A stretch of 64,000 nt of DNA from Chryseobacterium sp. OSA05B (GTDB taxonomy: Bacteria > Bacteroidota > Bacteroidia > Flavobacteriales > Weeksellaceae): the NCBI RefSeq assembly GCF_019970065.1, contig NZ_JAHXYH010000004.1, forward strand, positions 62,001-126,000. Reading direction: 5' to 3'. Below, in pieces: positions 34,414-42,949 of this stretch. Every line of letters starts with the position of its first letter. The first letter of the stretch is position 1. Below the pieces are notes generated by a model, which was not told where the DNA came from, ran no database searches, and saw only the letters and a program-made list of their open reading frames with translations. The position numbers and the translations under genes were made by a program.

Positions 34414-35385
34414 TTAAATAGTCAGAACAAGTCTTTTTCCGGTTGGAATTTCGGTATTCCAGACTGATTCTATATCCTTTATTTCTGCCGTTTCCATATC
34501 TATTTTAATTTTATCTTCTACTGCCGCCCGGAACATTTCGGGAATAATTTCCGTAAACAGCAGCCGGGTCTCTTCTTTTGTCCAGCTTCCCAATCCGGAT
34601 CCGGAGATCTGAATATCTGTTCCTCTCAGAATCTGCGAAGATAACTGAATGGTATCACCACTCATTCCGCCTACAGAAACCAGTCTGGTCTTGTGAGAAA
34701 ATGTTCCGTTTCCTTTAAGAGCATACAGCAACATCTCTATAGAATGGCCCCAGAGATAATCTAAGATAATATCAATGGGTGTTTCGCTGTGAATTTCTTT
34801 AATTTTTGTTTTAAAATCTTCGTCCGGCTGTTTTAAAGAAACCACTTCATCTGCGCCCAACGCAAGAAGTGACTGTAAAGATGCTTCATTTCTGCCTGTA
34901 GCAATGATTTTTTTGGCTCCGTATAATCTGGCCACCTGAACTGCAATTTTTCCCGTCACTCCGGTTGCTCCATTGATCAGAACGGTATCGCCGGGTTTCA
35001 TCCCTGCCTTGAATTTCAATCCCATCGCAGATCCCATAACGGCGTTGGGCAATGCGGCAGCGATAGCGAAGTCCAGTTCTTCCGGTACGAGAATAACAAA
35101 TCCTTTTTCAGCATTTACTTTTTCCGCTGTGGTTCCTTTTTTACTGAAAAAATATACTTTTTGACCATTTTCAAGATATCCGGCACCATCTGTCCCTATA
35201 ATTCTTGGCTGATGCGCTTCACTGCTTACGGAATAATGACTTCCTCCCGCTATGGCTCTGTCCAGGTTTTTGATGGATACGGCTTTTACCGTTATCTGCA
35301 CTTCATTTTCCTGAGGAATTTCCGGATCCTGAAAATCTGTATATTGAGGAATGCTTCCTTTTTCAAATACGACTGCTGCTTTCAT
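34414..35385 (-). CDS. Zn-independent MDR oxidoreductase (quinone-reductase-like)
   Basis: 323 aa. GroES-like N-terminal domain (1-120) without the catalytic zinc Cys/His ligands, then a Rossmann domain with VLINGATGVTGKIAVQVARLYGAKKIIATGRN (NADPH site) and ALGADEVVSL. Resembles NADPH:quinone reductase/alkenal reductase members of the medium-chain dehydrogenase superfamily. A Crp-type regulator gene lies immediately upstream in the same direction, so it may control this enzyme. Confidence 0.88.
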   Translation of the reverse strand: MKAAVVFEKGSIPQYTDFQDPEIPQENEVQITVKAVSIKNLDRAIAGGSHYSVSSEAHQPRIIGTDGAGYLENGQKVYFFSKKGTTAEKVNAEKGFVILVPEELDFAIAAALPNAVMGSAMGLKFKAGMKPGDTVLINGATGVTGKIAVQVARLYGAKKIIATGRNEASLQSLLALGADEVVSLKQPDEDFKTKIKEIHSETPIDIILDYLWGHSIEMLLYALKGNGTFSHKTRLVSVGGMSGDTIQLSSQILRGTDIQISGSGLGSWTKEETRLLFTEIIPEMFRAAVEDKIKIDMETAEIKDIESVWNTEIPTGKRLVLTI

Positions 35386-35402
35386 TCTATTAAATTTTTA
35401 TG

Positions 35403-35410
35403 CAAAATTA
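35403..35410 (-). promoter_or_regulatory. -7 box of the MDR oxidoreductase gene
   Basis: Minus-strand TAATTTTG 18 nt before the ATG at 35385, indicating its own promoter downstream of the Crp-type gene. Confidence 0.55.
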
Positions 35411-35462
35411 GAATGAGAGCGGTCTGCAAAGCAATAACATTTGTTATCAGTTATCCTGCTGA

Positions 35463-36050
35463 TTATTTCTTCAAAGCATTCTCTTTTAAAATCGCGCTTT
35501 TGATCCGGCTAAGATGTACTGTAGTAATTCCCAGATAGGAAGCAATATAATGCTGTGGGATTCTCCTGATGATTTCAGGGCGTTCTTTGGCAAGGCTGAG
35601 ATAACGTTGTTTCGGGGTATCTTTTATAAATGAGAAAAAGTGTTTCATATAGTCAAAGATTCTTTCAAAAAGAGAATCCATGAATTGGGTCCTCAGTTCG
35701 GGATCTTCGTATACCTCAGCTAAGACAGCATCTGCATCGGTTTTATGAATCTTCCATAAAATACAGGATTCTATAGTTTCGAAGGATACCATACTGGGCA
35801 GGCCTTTCCTGAAGCTTTCGAGGGAAGAAAACATCGTATTTTCCATAAAGAACTGGAAAGTCACGTCTTTCCCGTCATTGTTGTACCATGCTCTTACGAC
35901 CCCTTTTTCAATATAATAGGCACAGTCTGAAACTTCATTTTCCTTTAAAAGCAAAGTCTTAGCAGGAACTTCCATCCGCTCAAAGCAGCTTAGAAATTTC
36001 CGCCATTTTTCTTTCGGGAAGAGAAACCTGTTCTGGATATGCTCAAACAT
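35463..36050 (-). CDS. Crp/Fnr-family regulator
   Basis: 195 aa. Cyclic-nucleotide-binding-like barrel (about 20-120: KTLLLKENEVSDCAYYIEKGVVRAWY) and a long helix. The short C-terminal winged HTH reads IIRRIPQHYIASYLGITTVHLSRIKSAILKENALKK. The residues that bind cAMP in Crp (RGE/S-x-G-E/RTA pocket) are not evident. No Fnr-type Cys cluster. Shape is common in Bacteroidetes for redox or stress control of a neighbouring oxidoreductase. Confidence 0.88.
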   Translation of the reverse strand: MFEHIQNRFLFPKEKWRKFLSCFERMEVPAKTLLLKENEVSDCAYYIEKGVVRAWYNNDGKDVTFQFFMENTMFSSLESFRKGLPSMVSFETIESCILWKIHKTDADAVLAEVYEDPELRTQFMDSLFERIFDYMKHFFSFIKDTPKQRYLSLAKERPEIIRRIPQHYIASYLGITTVHLSRIKSAILKENALKK

Positions 36051-36065
36051 TTCGATAAGAAAAAA

Positions 36066-36089
36066 GAACGGAGCATTTCTGTTCCGTTC
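36066..36089 (-). terminator. Terminator of glmM
   Basis: GAACGGA/TCCGTTC stem with a 10-nt loop, 11 bp after the glmM stop, followed on the minus strand by TTTTTTCTT. Confidence 0.7.
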
Positions 36090-36099
36090 CTGATTTATT

Positions 36100-37482
36100 T
36101 TAGATTAAACTTTTAATTTTAGCGATGATATCATCTCCAAGCTTATCGGCTTCTTCCTGAGTGTAAGCTTCAGTATAGATTCTGATAATCGGTTCTGTAT
36201 TGGACTTTCTAAGGTGAACCCAATTGTTTTCAAAGTCGATTTTAACACCGTCTACGGTAGAAACTTCTTCATTCTGATATTCTTTTTCCATTTTGGCTAA
36301 AATATCATCTACGTTGATCTCCGGAGTCAGTTCTATTTTCTTTTTCCCCATAAAGTAGCTTGGGTAGCCTGCTCTTAATTCTGAAACTGTTTTCCCTTCT
36401 TTGGCCAGATGAGTCAAAAATAATGCGGCTCCTACTAAAGAGTCTCTTCCGTAATGAAGATCAGGATAGATAATTCCTCCGTTTCCTTCTCCTCCGATCA
36501 CGGCATTTTTCTCTTTCATTAAGTTCACAACGTTCACCTCTCCTACCGCACTGGCAAAATATTCTGAATCGTGGCTTCTGGCAACATCTCTCAAAGCACG
36601 GCTTGAAGAAAGGTTTGAAATAGCAGCCCCTTTTTTATGTTTCAATAAGTAATCTGCTACGGCAACCAGGGTATATTCTTCCCCGAACATTTCCCCATTT
36701 TCATCAATTAATGCCAATCGGTCTACGTCCGGATCCACAACGATTCCAAGGTCTGCCTTTTCCTTTTTTACCAGCTCACAGATATCTCCCAAATGTTCTT
36801 TTAAAGGCTCAGGGTTGTGTGGAAACTGCCCGTTCGGTTCGCAGTATAGTTTTATCGTCTCACAGCCTAATTTATCCAACAACATCGGAATGGCGATTCC
36901 TCCTGTAGAGTTTACCGCATCAAGAACGATTTTGAATTTCTTCGCTTTAATCGCTTCAACATCTACCATCGGAAGATCTAAAATCTGCTGAATATGAATA
37001 TCAAAGGCATCATTTCTTGTTTCATATTTTCCAAGATCATCTACTTCAGCGTAGTTGAAATCTTCACTTTCAGCCAGTGCAAGTACTTTTGCACCATCCT
37101 CTCCGCTGATGAATTCTCCTTTGCCATTCAATAGCTTAAGAGCATTCCATTGTTTTGGATTATGGGAAGCGGTAAGGATGATTCCACCGTCTGCATTCAG
37201 CTCAGGGACCATAATTTCCACCGTTGGCGTTGTGGAAAGCCCTAAATCTACGACATTGATGCCCAATCCCTGAAGAGTAGCTGTTACCAGTGAAGAAACC
37301 ATTTCTCCGGAAATTCTGGCGTCTCTTCCTATGACAAGGGTTAAATTCTTTTTATTCTGTGTATTCTGAAGCCAGGTCCCGAATGCAGAAGCAAATTTCA
37401 CCACGTCCAGAGGAGTCAGGTTATCATTTACTTTTCCACCGATTGTTCCTCGGATCCCTGAAATAGATTTTATTAACGACAT
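36100..37482 (-). CDS. glmM: Phosphoglucosamine mutase / phosphohexomutase
   Basis: 460 aa. All four alpha-D-phosphohexomutase elements are visible: the phosphoserine loop TASHNPKQWNALK with S106, the metal loop DPDVDRLALID, the sugar-binding GEGNGG, and the phosphate-binding loop RKSNTEPIIRIYTEA. It starts SISGIRGTIGG, as Bacteroidetes GlmM proteins do. Converts glucosamine-6-P to glucosamine-1-P for UDP-GlcNAc; a phosphomannomutase activity cannot be excluded. A -7 box and a terminator flank it, so it is a single-gene transcript. Confidence 0.9.
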   Translation of the reverse strand: MSLIKSISGIRGTIGGKVNDNLTPLDVVKFASAFGTWLQNTQNKKNLTLVIGRDARISGEMVSSLVTATLQGLGINVVDLGLSTTPTVEIMVPELNADGGIILTASHNPKQWNALKLLNGKGEFISGEDGAKVLALAESEDFNYAEVDDLGKYETRNDAFDIHIQQILDLPMVDVEAIKAKKFKIVLDAVNSTGGIAIPMLLDKLGCETIKLYCEPNGQFPHNPEPLKEHLGDICELVKKEKADLGIVVDPDVDRLALIDENGEMFGEEYTLVAVADYLLKHKKGAAISNLSSSRALRDVARSHDSEYFASAVGEVNVVNLMKEKNAVIGGEGNGGIIYPDLHYGRDSLVGAALFLTHLAKEGKTVSELRAGYPSYFMGKKKIELTPEINVDDILAKMEKEYQNEEVSTVDGVKIDFENNWVHLRKSNTEPIIRIYTEAYTQEEADKLGDDIIAKIKSLI

Positions 37483-37519
37483 TCTGTTTTTATTTTTTTT
37501 AGTTGTTTTTTATTCCGGA

Positions 37520-37527
37520 CAAAGATA
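37520..37527 (-). promoter_or_regulatory. -7 box of glmM
   Basis: Minus-strand TATCTTTG, 38 nt before the ATG. Confidence 0.6.
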
Positions 37528-37544
37528 CTTAAAAGACCTTTAAG

Positions 37545-38573
37545 TTATAAAACAGGAATCTTTTTCTGGATCTTGTCATAATTTCTTTCCACCACTTTCG
37601 GAGGCGGGAAGCGGTACCCTATATAAAGCAGTCCATACAGATTATTGTTCTGCACGTTCTGGTCACCTTTTTCATTATAGGCAGAAGCATTGACATTGAA
37701 CTTTCCTCCAAACAGGATTCGGTCTGTATTGTATCCTATATGAAGCCCCGTAGCAAATCTGAGGGTTAAATATTGTGTATTTTCTTTATTGAATTTGGTC
37801 CCGTCACCACGGATATCCCAGCTGCTGGAAAACATTCCGCCGAGTCCCAGTGAGACATTGGGTGCGATATTGACTCTTTTTTTAGCGCCAAGTACCCAGT
37901 TGTAAAAATAGCCCATATTGGCTCCGAAACTATACTGAGTTTCCTTACTTTTCTGTCCGTTTAAAATATCTCTGAACACGGAAAGATCATAATCTACAAA
38001 AGGAACCCAGCTTCCACGGCTCTCCTTTTGCCATTCGCCCTGTGTATAAATGCTTTTCAGAGAGAAATCATTCTTCATCACGTAGGCCGTAGATCCTCCA
38101 AAGCTTTGGACTCTCAGATCCGGAAACTGGAGATATGAATCTTTTCCTTCTTTCCATTCTGGATAAAAGTCCTGCATATTCTCCAAATAAAAACCTTTCA
38201 CATTTTTATAGTAAAGGGTCTGGATCAATTTTTTCGGGAAAAACCGGAATCTGAAATCCGCATAGGAACTGCTGCCTTTAAGCTCATTATCATTGTTGCC
38301 CGGAAGAAAATTGGGTGTAAATGAGACGGTGGCACTTATAATCCTGTAATCAATGGAAAAAGACGCTCTTGTTTTGTTATTAATCGTCAGAATAGTTTCT
38401 AAAGCCTTATCCTCGGGACCTTCCGTAAAAACATATTTTTCAATATTGGTATCAAGGTTGACCCGGACCATAACCTGATCTGCGTAAGACTTGATTTTGG
38501 CCGTATCGGTCTGGGATTTTGCCAGAACGGTGACAAGTGAGAATAAAAGGACTGCTGCTGATTTCGGGCTCAA
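37545..38573 (-). CDS. DUF4421 family outer-membrane-type protein
   Basis: 342 aa. Signal peptide-like start (SAAVLLFSLVTVLAKSQ), then alternating beta strands with aromatic girdle residues (SSYADFRFRFFPKKLIQTLYY, LTLRFATGLHIGYN, YGLLYIGYRFPPPK), as expected of a barrel. The GSSYADFRFRFFPK phrase is typical of DUF4421 as I remember it. The only reasonable start is a TTG at 38573; the frame closes 15 nt upstream. Function unknown. Separate from the feo genes by 70 bp. Confidence 0.75.
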   Translation of the reverse strand: MSPKSAAVLLFSLVTVLAKSQTDTAKIKSYADQVMVRVNLDTNIEKYVFTEGPEDKALETILTINNKTRASFSIDYRIISATVSFTPNFLPGNNDNELKGSSSYADFRFRFFPKKLIQTLYYKNVKGFYLENMQDFYPEWKEGKDSYLQFPDLRVQSFGGSTAYVMKNDFSLKSIYTQGEWQKESRGSWVPFVDYDLSVFRDILNGQKSKETQYSFGANMGYFYNWVLGAKKRVNIAPNVSLGLGGMFSSSWDIRGDGTKFNKENTQYLTLRFATGLHIGYNTDRILFGGKFNVNASAYNEKGDQNVQNNNLYGLLYIGYRFPPPKVVERNYDKIQKKIPVL

Positions 38574-38641
38574 ATCGAAATGGTTTTAGTTTCAGAAAAT
38601 GAAATTACTACAATTTTTCCAATTATGAGCTTAATGCAGGA

Positions 38642-38794
38642 TTATGAACATCCGCAGTCTTTATCGCAGCCGGTTCTTTTGGAACTGAATTTTTTAGGTG
38701 CAAAATTCTTTCTGAGCACTTTAAATAAAGAGTAGCAGGCAAATGCAACGATCAATACGATAATCACGTACTGAAATAGTAATGAAGTATCCAT
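38642..38794 (-). CDS. FeoB-associated Cys-rich small membrane protein
   Basis: 50 aa from the ATG at 38794 (MDTSLLFQYVIIVLIVAFACYSLFKVLRKNF), one membrane helix and a Cys-rich cytoplasmic-type tail TGCDKDCGCS. The ATG overlaps the FeoB stop (TAATG), so translation is coupled. Small proteins of this kind follow feoB in many bacteria and may assist iron handling. The longer frame reads backwards into feoB and is not used. Confidence 0.8.
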   Translation of the reverse strand: MDTSLLFQYVIIVLIVAFACYSLFKVLRKNFAPKKFSSKRTGCDKDCGCS

Positions 38795-40827
38795 TATTTT
38801 AAAATCTGATATGCTATCAACGACACAAAATAGGCCAAACCTGTCATCATCGCTACCTGAAAGCCGGTCCATTTCCAGCTTTTGGTTTCTCTGTAGACTA
38901 CTGCCAGTGTAGAAACACACTGCATTGCAAATGCGTAGAATAAAAGTACGGAAATTCCGGTTGCAAAACTGAAGACTTTTGAGCCATCTGGTTTTACATC
39001 TCTCCTCATTTTATCAATCACCTTTACTTCGGGAGCATCATCTTCAAGGCTGTACAGCGTTGACATGGTTCCCACGAAAACTTCTCTTGCTACAAAACTT
39101 GTCAGAATTCCCACCCCCATTTTCCAGTCGTAGCCAAGGGGTTCAATAAGAGGTTCAATTCCTTTCCCCATTTTAGCCAGATAAGAATGATCCAGCTCAA
39201 CGTTTGTCGCTACAAACTGTTCAGGTTTCTGTTTGGGTCCGAAATAGCTCAGAAACCAGATGATGATACTTACAATAAATATGATTTTTCCCGCTCCTGT
39301 AATAAATTCCCAGACTTTTCCCAAAACCATTTTAAAATCGTATCCGAAAAGTGGTTTTTTATAGGTTGGAAGATCCATGACAAGATAGGTTTTTCCTTCA
39401 TTCTTGATAAATCCTTTAAGAATAGCCGCTGAAAGCAAAGCCACAACGAAACCTAAAAGGTACATGCCCATCAATACCAGGGCTTTATATTTGATTCCAA
39501 GGAAAGATCCTTCTGAAATAATCAGCCCGATAATGATACTGTACACCGGAAGTCTCGCGGAACAGGTCATGAAAGGGGTAACCAATATGGTCAACAGTCT
39601 TTCTCTTACATTCTCAATATTTCTTGTGGAGATCACGGCAGGAATAGCACAGGCAGTTCCTGATACCAACGGAACAATACTTTTCCCATTCAATCCGAAC
39701 GGACGTAAAAGCCTGTCCATCAGAAATACCACTCTCGCCATATACCCTGAGTCTTCTAGTAAATAAAGGAAGTATAATAAAATTCCGATCTGAGGGGCAA
39801 AGACTACAATGCCTCCGATTCCGGGAACTATTCCGTTTGAAATCAATGAATTAATTGGTCCTTCCGGCAAATGTTCTCCTGTAAAGGCGGCCAGCCATGA
39901 GAAGAAACTTTCGATCCAGTTCATTGGATATTCGGCCAGGAAGAAAACACTTTGGAAAATAATTAACAGGATCATCAGGAACACGACATACCCCCAGAAT
40001 TTGTGGACCAGTACTTTATCAAGCTTTTCTGTCAGAAGTTCTTTGAACTGAGCTTTCTTAGAGATAACATCTGACAAAATTTTGTCAACATTCTGATATC
40101 TTCTTACGGTTTCCTGTACCTGAAGTCTTTTAGGAACCAGACTTTTAGAATCAGGCTCATTCATCTGGTCTTTGATGGATCCAATTCTTCCCAGGTCAGT
40201 GCCTAAGGAAAGACTCATCCATGCTTTATATTCGTTATCGATGCCTTTATGGGCAGCTAATTTTTGAATAAAATCTTTATGTTCGTTCGGGGTTTCGAAA
40301 GAGTTTTTTTCTGCTTTTACAAAACCGTTATTCAGGACGGCTTCTCTGATCTCATCTATTCCCAATTGTTCTTTGGCATTGGTCTGGATGATCTTAATAC
40401 CCAAAGCATCTGAAAATTTCTGAATATCAATGCTGATTCCTCTTCTTTCCGCCTGGTCGATCTGATTCACTACCAGAATCATGGGAACACCCAGATCCTG
40501 TATCTGCTGAAACAGAAGCAGACCTCTTTTGAGGCTTAATGCTTCAAGAATATAGATGACACCAGCGTAATTTTTTTGTTCGTCAATAAGAAATTTGGAA
40601 AAAATAGCTTCATCTTCCGAGCTTGGATAGACACTGTATGAACCCGGCAGGTCGATCACCTCAACTTCCTCGTTTTTATAGGTGTAATTTCCTGAATGGC
40701 TCGCTACGGTAACTCCTGCGTAATTTCCGGTTTTCTGCTTTTTGTTGCACAGTGCATTGAAAACCGTAGACTTTCCTACATTGGGATTCCCGACTAAAAG
40801 GACCTGTTTTTTCTTATTTTCCTGCAT
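38794..40827 (-). CDS. feoB: Ferrous iron transport protein B
   Basis: 677 aa. The N-terminal G domain has G1 GNPNVGKST (13-21), G2 region GNYAGVTV, G3 DLPGSYS and G4 NQID. A helical GDI-like spacer follows, then two Gate/Core membrane domains with about 8-10 helices (PLVSGTACAIPAVISTR, SARLPVYSIIIGLI, GILTSFVAREVFVGTMSTLY). GTP-dependent import of Fe(II) across the inner membrane. Forms an operon with feoA (TAATG overlap) and the Cys-rich protein. Confidence 0.97.
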   Translation of the reverse strand: MQENKKKQVLLVGNPNVGKSTVFNALCNKKQKTGNYAGVTVASHSGNYTYKNEEVEVIDLPGSYSVYPSSEDEAIFSKFLIDEQKNYAGVIYILEALSLKRGLLLFQQIQDLGVPMILVVNQIDQAERRGISIDIQKFSDALGIKIIQTNAKEQLGIDEIREAVLNNGFVKAEKNSFETPNEHKDFIQKLAAHKGIDNEYKAWMSLSLGTDLGRIGSIKDQMNEPDSKSLVPKRLQVQETVRRYQNVDKILSDVISKKAQFKELLTEKLDKVLVHKFWGYVVFLMILLIIFQSVFFLAEYPMNWIESFFSWLAAFTGEHLPEGPINSLISNGIVPGIGGIVVFAPQIGILLYFLYLLEDSGYMARVVFLMDRLLRPFGLNGKSIVPLVSGTACAIPAVISTRNIENVRERLLTILVTPFMTCSARLPVYSIIIGLIISEGSFLGIKYKALVLMGMYLLGFVVALLSAAILKGFIKNEGKTYLVMDLPTYKKPLFGYDFKMVLGKVWEFITGAGKIIFIVSIIIWFLSYFGPKQKPEQFVATNVELDHSYLAKMGKGIEPLIEPLGYDWKMGVGILTSFVAREVFVGTMSTLYSLEDDAPEVKVIDKMRRDVKPDGSKVFSFATGISVLLFYAFAMQCVSTLAVVYRETKSWKWTGFQVAMMTGLAYFVSLIAYQILK

Positions 40828-41081
40828 TAATTCAATTCTTCAACAATGATATAATTTCCCTCTTCTTCACGTAGAGCGATTCGGCTTTTTTCCTCTCCAA
40901 ATTCTACATACATAGGACCTTTGAACGGCGCCTGGTACAATATTCTGAAAATTGTTTCCGGCAGAAGCCCCATTTCTATAATCTTGTTAGGCATTTTCAG
41001 GTGATCATTATCATAGCCCAAAATCTTCCCCATTTTGTTTTTAGGGAATGTGCTTAATTTATGTAAGTCCTTCTCTTTCAA
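40827..41081 (-). CDS. feoA: Ferrous iron transport protein A
   Basis: 84 aa, SH3-like FeoA fold: NKIIEMGLLPETIFRILYQAPFKGPMYVEFGEEKSRIALREEEGNYIIVEE. The start is a TTG at 41081; the first in-frame ATG would remove 16 residues, and the promoter box 21 nt upstream supports the TTG. The stop overlaps the feoB ATG. Needed with FeoB for Fe(II) uptake. Confidence 0.9.
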   Translation of the reverse strand: MKEKDLHKLSTFPKNKMGKILGYDNDHLKMPNKIIEMGLLPETIFRILYQAPFKGPMYVEFGEEKSRIALREEEGNYIIVEELN

Positions 41082-41101
41082 AACCTGCTTTTTTGTAAGG
41101 G

Positions 41102-41109
41102 CAAATATA
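41102..41109 (-). promoter_or_regulatory. -7 box of the feoAB operon
   Basis: Minus-strand TATATTTG, giving a leader of only about 15 nt before the TTG start of feoA. Confidence 0.6.
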
Positions 41110-41136
41110 CGTTATTTAAATTTAATCTAAATAACG
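41110..41136. promoter_or_regulatory. Palindromic operator at the feo promoter
   Basis: CGTTATTTA and TAAATAACG are perfect 9-bp arms with a 9-bp AT-rich spacer, directly upstream of the -7 box and covering the -33 region. Its position suits an iron-responsive repressor (DtxR- or Fur-like); the sequence does not decide which. Confidence 0.6.
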
Positions 41137-41216
41137 ACAGGTATGAAAGAAATCAACCCAAATACATGACTGTATCTGGGTTGATTCAAAAATATAATTT
41201 AGTTGATATGAATGTT

Positions 41217-42128
41217 CTATTTTTTCTTTTTCTCTGGAGTTTGTGATGAATTTTCTATTGGGTTATCGTTAGCGCTGAAAAAGTCTTTATAGCCTTTTTC
41301 CTGTTTTTTCATCATGTCTCCGATGGTTCCGTCCATTCCTGGAATTGATTTGGACATCATTTCCTGCGTCATCATTGGTCTTACGGTTGCAAAAGGATCT
41401 TTCTTAAAATCATTAAATGTTTTCTCAAACTTATCTCTTGGCATTTCTGTTACTTTTAAACCAACATTTGAAATTTTTTCCATATAAGTTACTTCTTCCC
41501 AATTTGGAACTTTTTTGTTTCCTTTAAGAACCCAAGAGTAGTTTTTGCCCTCATCTTCAATCTTTACGATCAAGCCTGGAAGTCCTGAAAATTTATAGGG
41601 TCCATCCTGAAAAGGAAGTTCAGAACTGAACCAAGCAGTCCACTTTTTTCCACCAAATTCTGTTGTTGCTTTTTGGGCGTTGTAAGTTCCGATTTTTGTT
41701 TTTTCATCAGAAATTTTCCAATCGAATTTTGCAGTTTCATTATATCCAATACTCATTGGAGAAAATCCGCTTGCAATTCTTTCAATATACTGAATTTCCA
41801 TATTTGGATAAGTCTTCACAATTTTTTCTGAAAACTTCGGCATCTTGAAAGATTTCGACATGTCTTTGTAGACTCCTGCCTTCTGCATTGCTTCAATTTG
41901 AACTTTTAGAATTGAATCTTGTCCAACCGCTGTAAAGTCTCTGTAAATAGATCTACCCTTAACAATATCAAGAGCCATGACTACATTGTCCATCTTTGCG
42001 GAGTCTTTCTTCGGCTTAAAAGTAAGCTCATAAAAGAAACGGTTTGCTGTTTCTTTTGATTCTTTTGAATCCTGCGCCGATGCCAGGGCAAAAAGAGCAA
42101 TAAAGAATACAGAAAATAGATTTTTCAT
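41217..42128 (-). CDS. GLPGLI family protein
   Basis: 303 aa. Signal peptide (MKNLFSVFFIALFALASAQ), then the family signature FSGLPGLIVKIEDEGKNYSW preceded by WTAWFSSELPFQDGPYKF. These secreted Bacteroidetes proteins usually accompany TonB-type barrels; the barrel gene at 42950-45628 is in the same direction but a DinB gene on the other strand lies between. Role unknown. C-terminus is low-complexity and basic (TPEKKKK). Confidence 0.88.
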   Translation of the reverse strand: MKNLFSVFFIALFALASAQDSKESKETANRFFYELTFKPKKDSAKMDNVVMALDIVKGRSIYRDFTAVGQDSILKVQIEAMQKAGVYKDMSKSFKMPKFSEKIVKTYPNMEIQYIERIASGFSPMSIGYNETAKFDWKISDEKTKIGTYNAQKATTEFGGKKWTAWFSSELPFQDGPYKFSGLPGLIVKIEDEGKNYSWVLKGNKKVPNWEEVTYMEKISNVGLKVTEMPRDKFEKTFNDFKKDPFATVRPMMTQEMMSKSIPGMDGTIGDMMKKQEKGYKDFFSANDNPIENSSQTPEKKKK

Positions 42129-42376
42129 TGTGATAATGTTTACTAATTAGTTATCAATTGATGAAATATGTTACAGTTTTTTTTCAAAAAATAATTCAGA
42201 CTGTTGTAAATAACTGAACTGCAGGACGCTATTAGTCTTTAATTTATTTTGTTTCTTTTTTAGTATTCTCTGAATTATTTTCATTCAAGAGATCCCTTCA
42301 GAATAAAATTATGATTTCGTTAAAACATGTTACGCTCCAAAAGACTTATCTTTAAGTACTTAAAAAACAAAATAGT

Positions 42377-42874
42377 ATGGACACTTTATCACAATTTAAA
42401 GATGAGTTTGAAACCGAGTATCAGACGACTAGGAAGTTCTTAGAAGCATATCCTGAAGGAAAAAACGACTATGCTCCTCATGAGAAAAGCATGAAACTGA
42501 TGCCTCTGGCCACCCACATTTCTGAGATTTTCGGATGGCCGGATACCATACTGAAAACTTCGGAGGTTGATTTTGCCAATGGAGATTTTCAGCCTAAAAA
42601 TCTTTCTACCAAAGAAGATCTTTTGCAGACCCTTGATGAGAACTTTAAATCTGCACAGGAATCTCTTGGTAACGCTAAAGAGGAAGACCTTAATGAATAC
42701 TGGGCTTTAAAAAATAACGGACACGAAGTCGCTAAATGGACGAAGTACGGTTCCATTCGCCACTCTCTGAACCAGATCACGCATCACAGGGCACAGCTAG
42801 GGGTTTATTACCGACTGAATGATATCGCTCTTCCTGGAAGTTATGGCCCTACAGCTGATCAGCAAAGCTTTTAG
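42377..42874 (+). CDS. DinB family protein
   Basis: 165 aa four-helix bundle with the three metal-binding His positions of the DinB/YfiT superfamily: H47 (MPLATHISEIFGWP), and the pair in SIRHSLNQITHHRAQLGVYYR. Members act as thiol transferases or damage-inducible proteins; substrate unknown. It is the only plus-strand gene between the GLPGLI and barrel genes and ends in a strong terminator. Confidence 0.85.
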   Translation: MDTLSQFKDEFETEYQTTRKFLEAYPEGKNDYAPHEKSMKLMPLATHISEIFGWPDTILKTSEVDFANGDFQPKNLSTKEDLLQTLDENFKSAQESLGNAKEEDLNEYWALKNNGHEVAKWTKYGSIRHSLNQITHHRAQLGVYYRLNDIALPGSYGPTADQQSF

Positions 42875-42899
42875 AAAAACAGAATATATCTCAAACAAA

Positions 42900-42924
42900 A
42901 AACCAATCTCTTTCCGAGATTGGT
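42900..42924. terminator. Terminator of the DinB gene and the barrel gene
   Basis: AACCAATCTC/GAGATTGGTT perfect 10-bp stem, 5-nt loop, then T7 on the plus strand; also 26 bp after the minus-strand barrel gene stop. Confidence 0.85.
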
Positions 42925-42949
42925 TTTTTTATTTTATGCTTTTTAGTTA

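Noticed and set aside
38642..38920. Longer 92-codon reading of the FeoB-associated gene
   Set aside because: Its first 42 codons lie out of frame within the end of feoB; the internal ATG at 38794 gives the family-like 50-aa protein.
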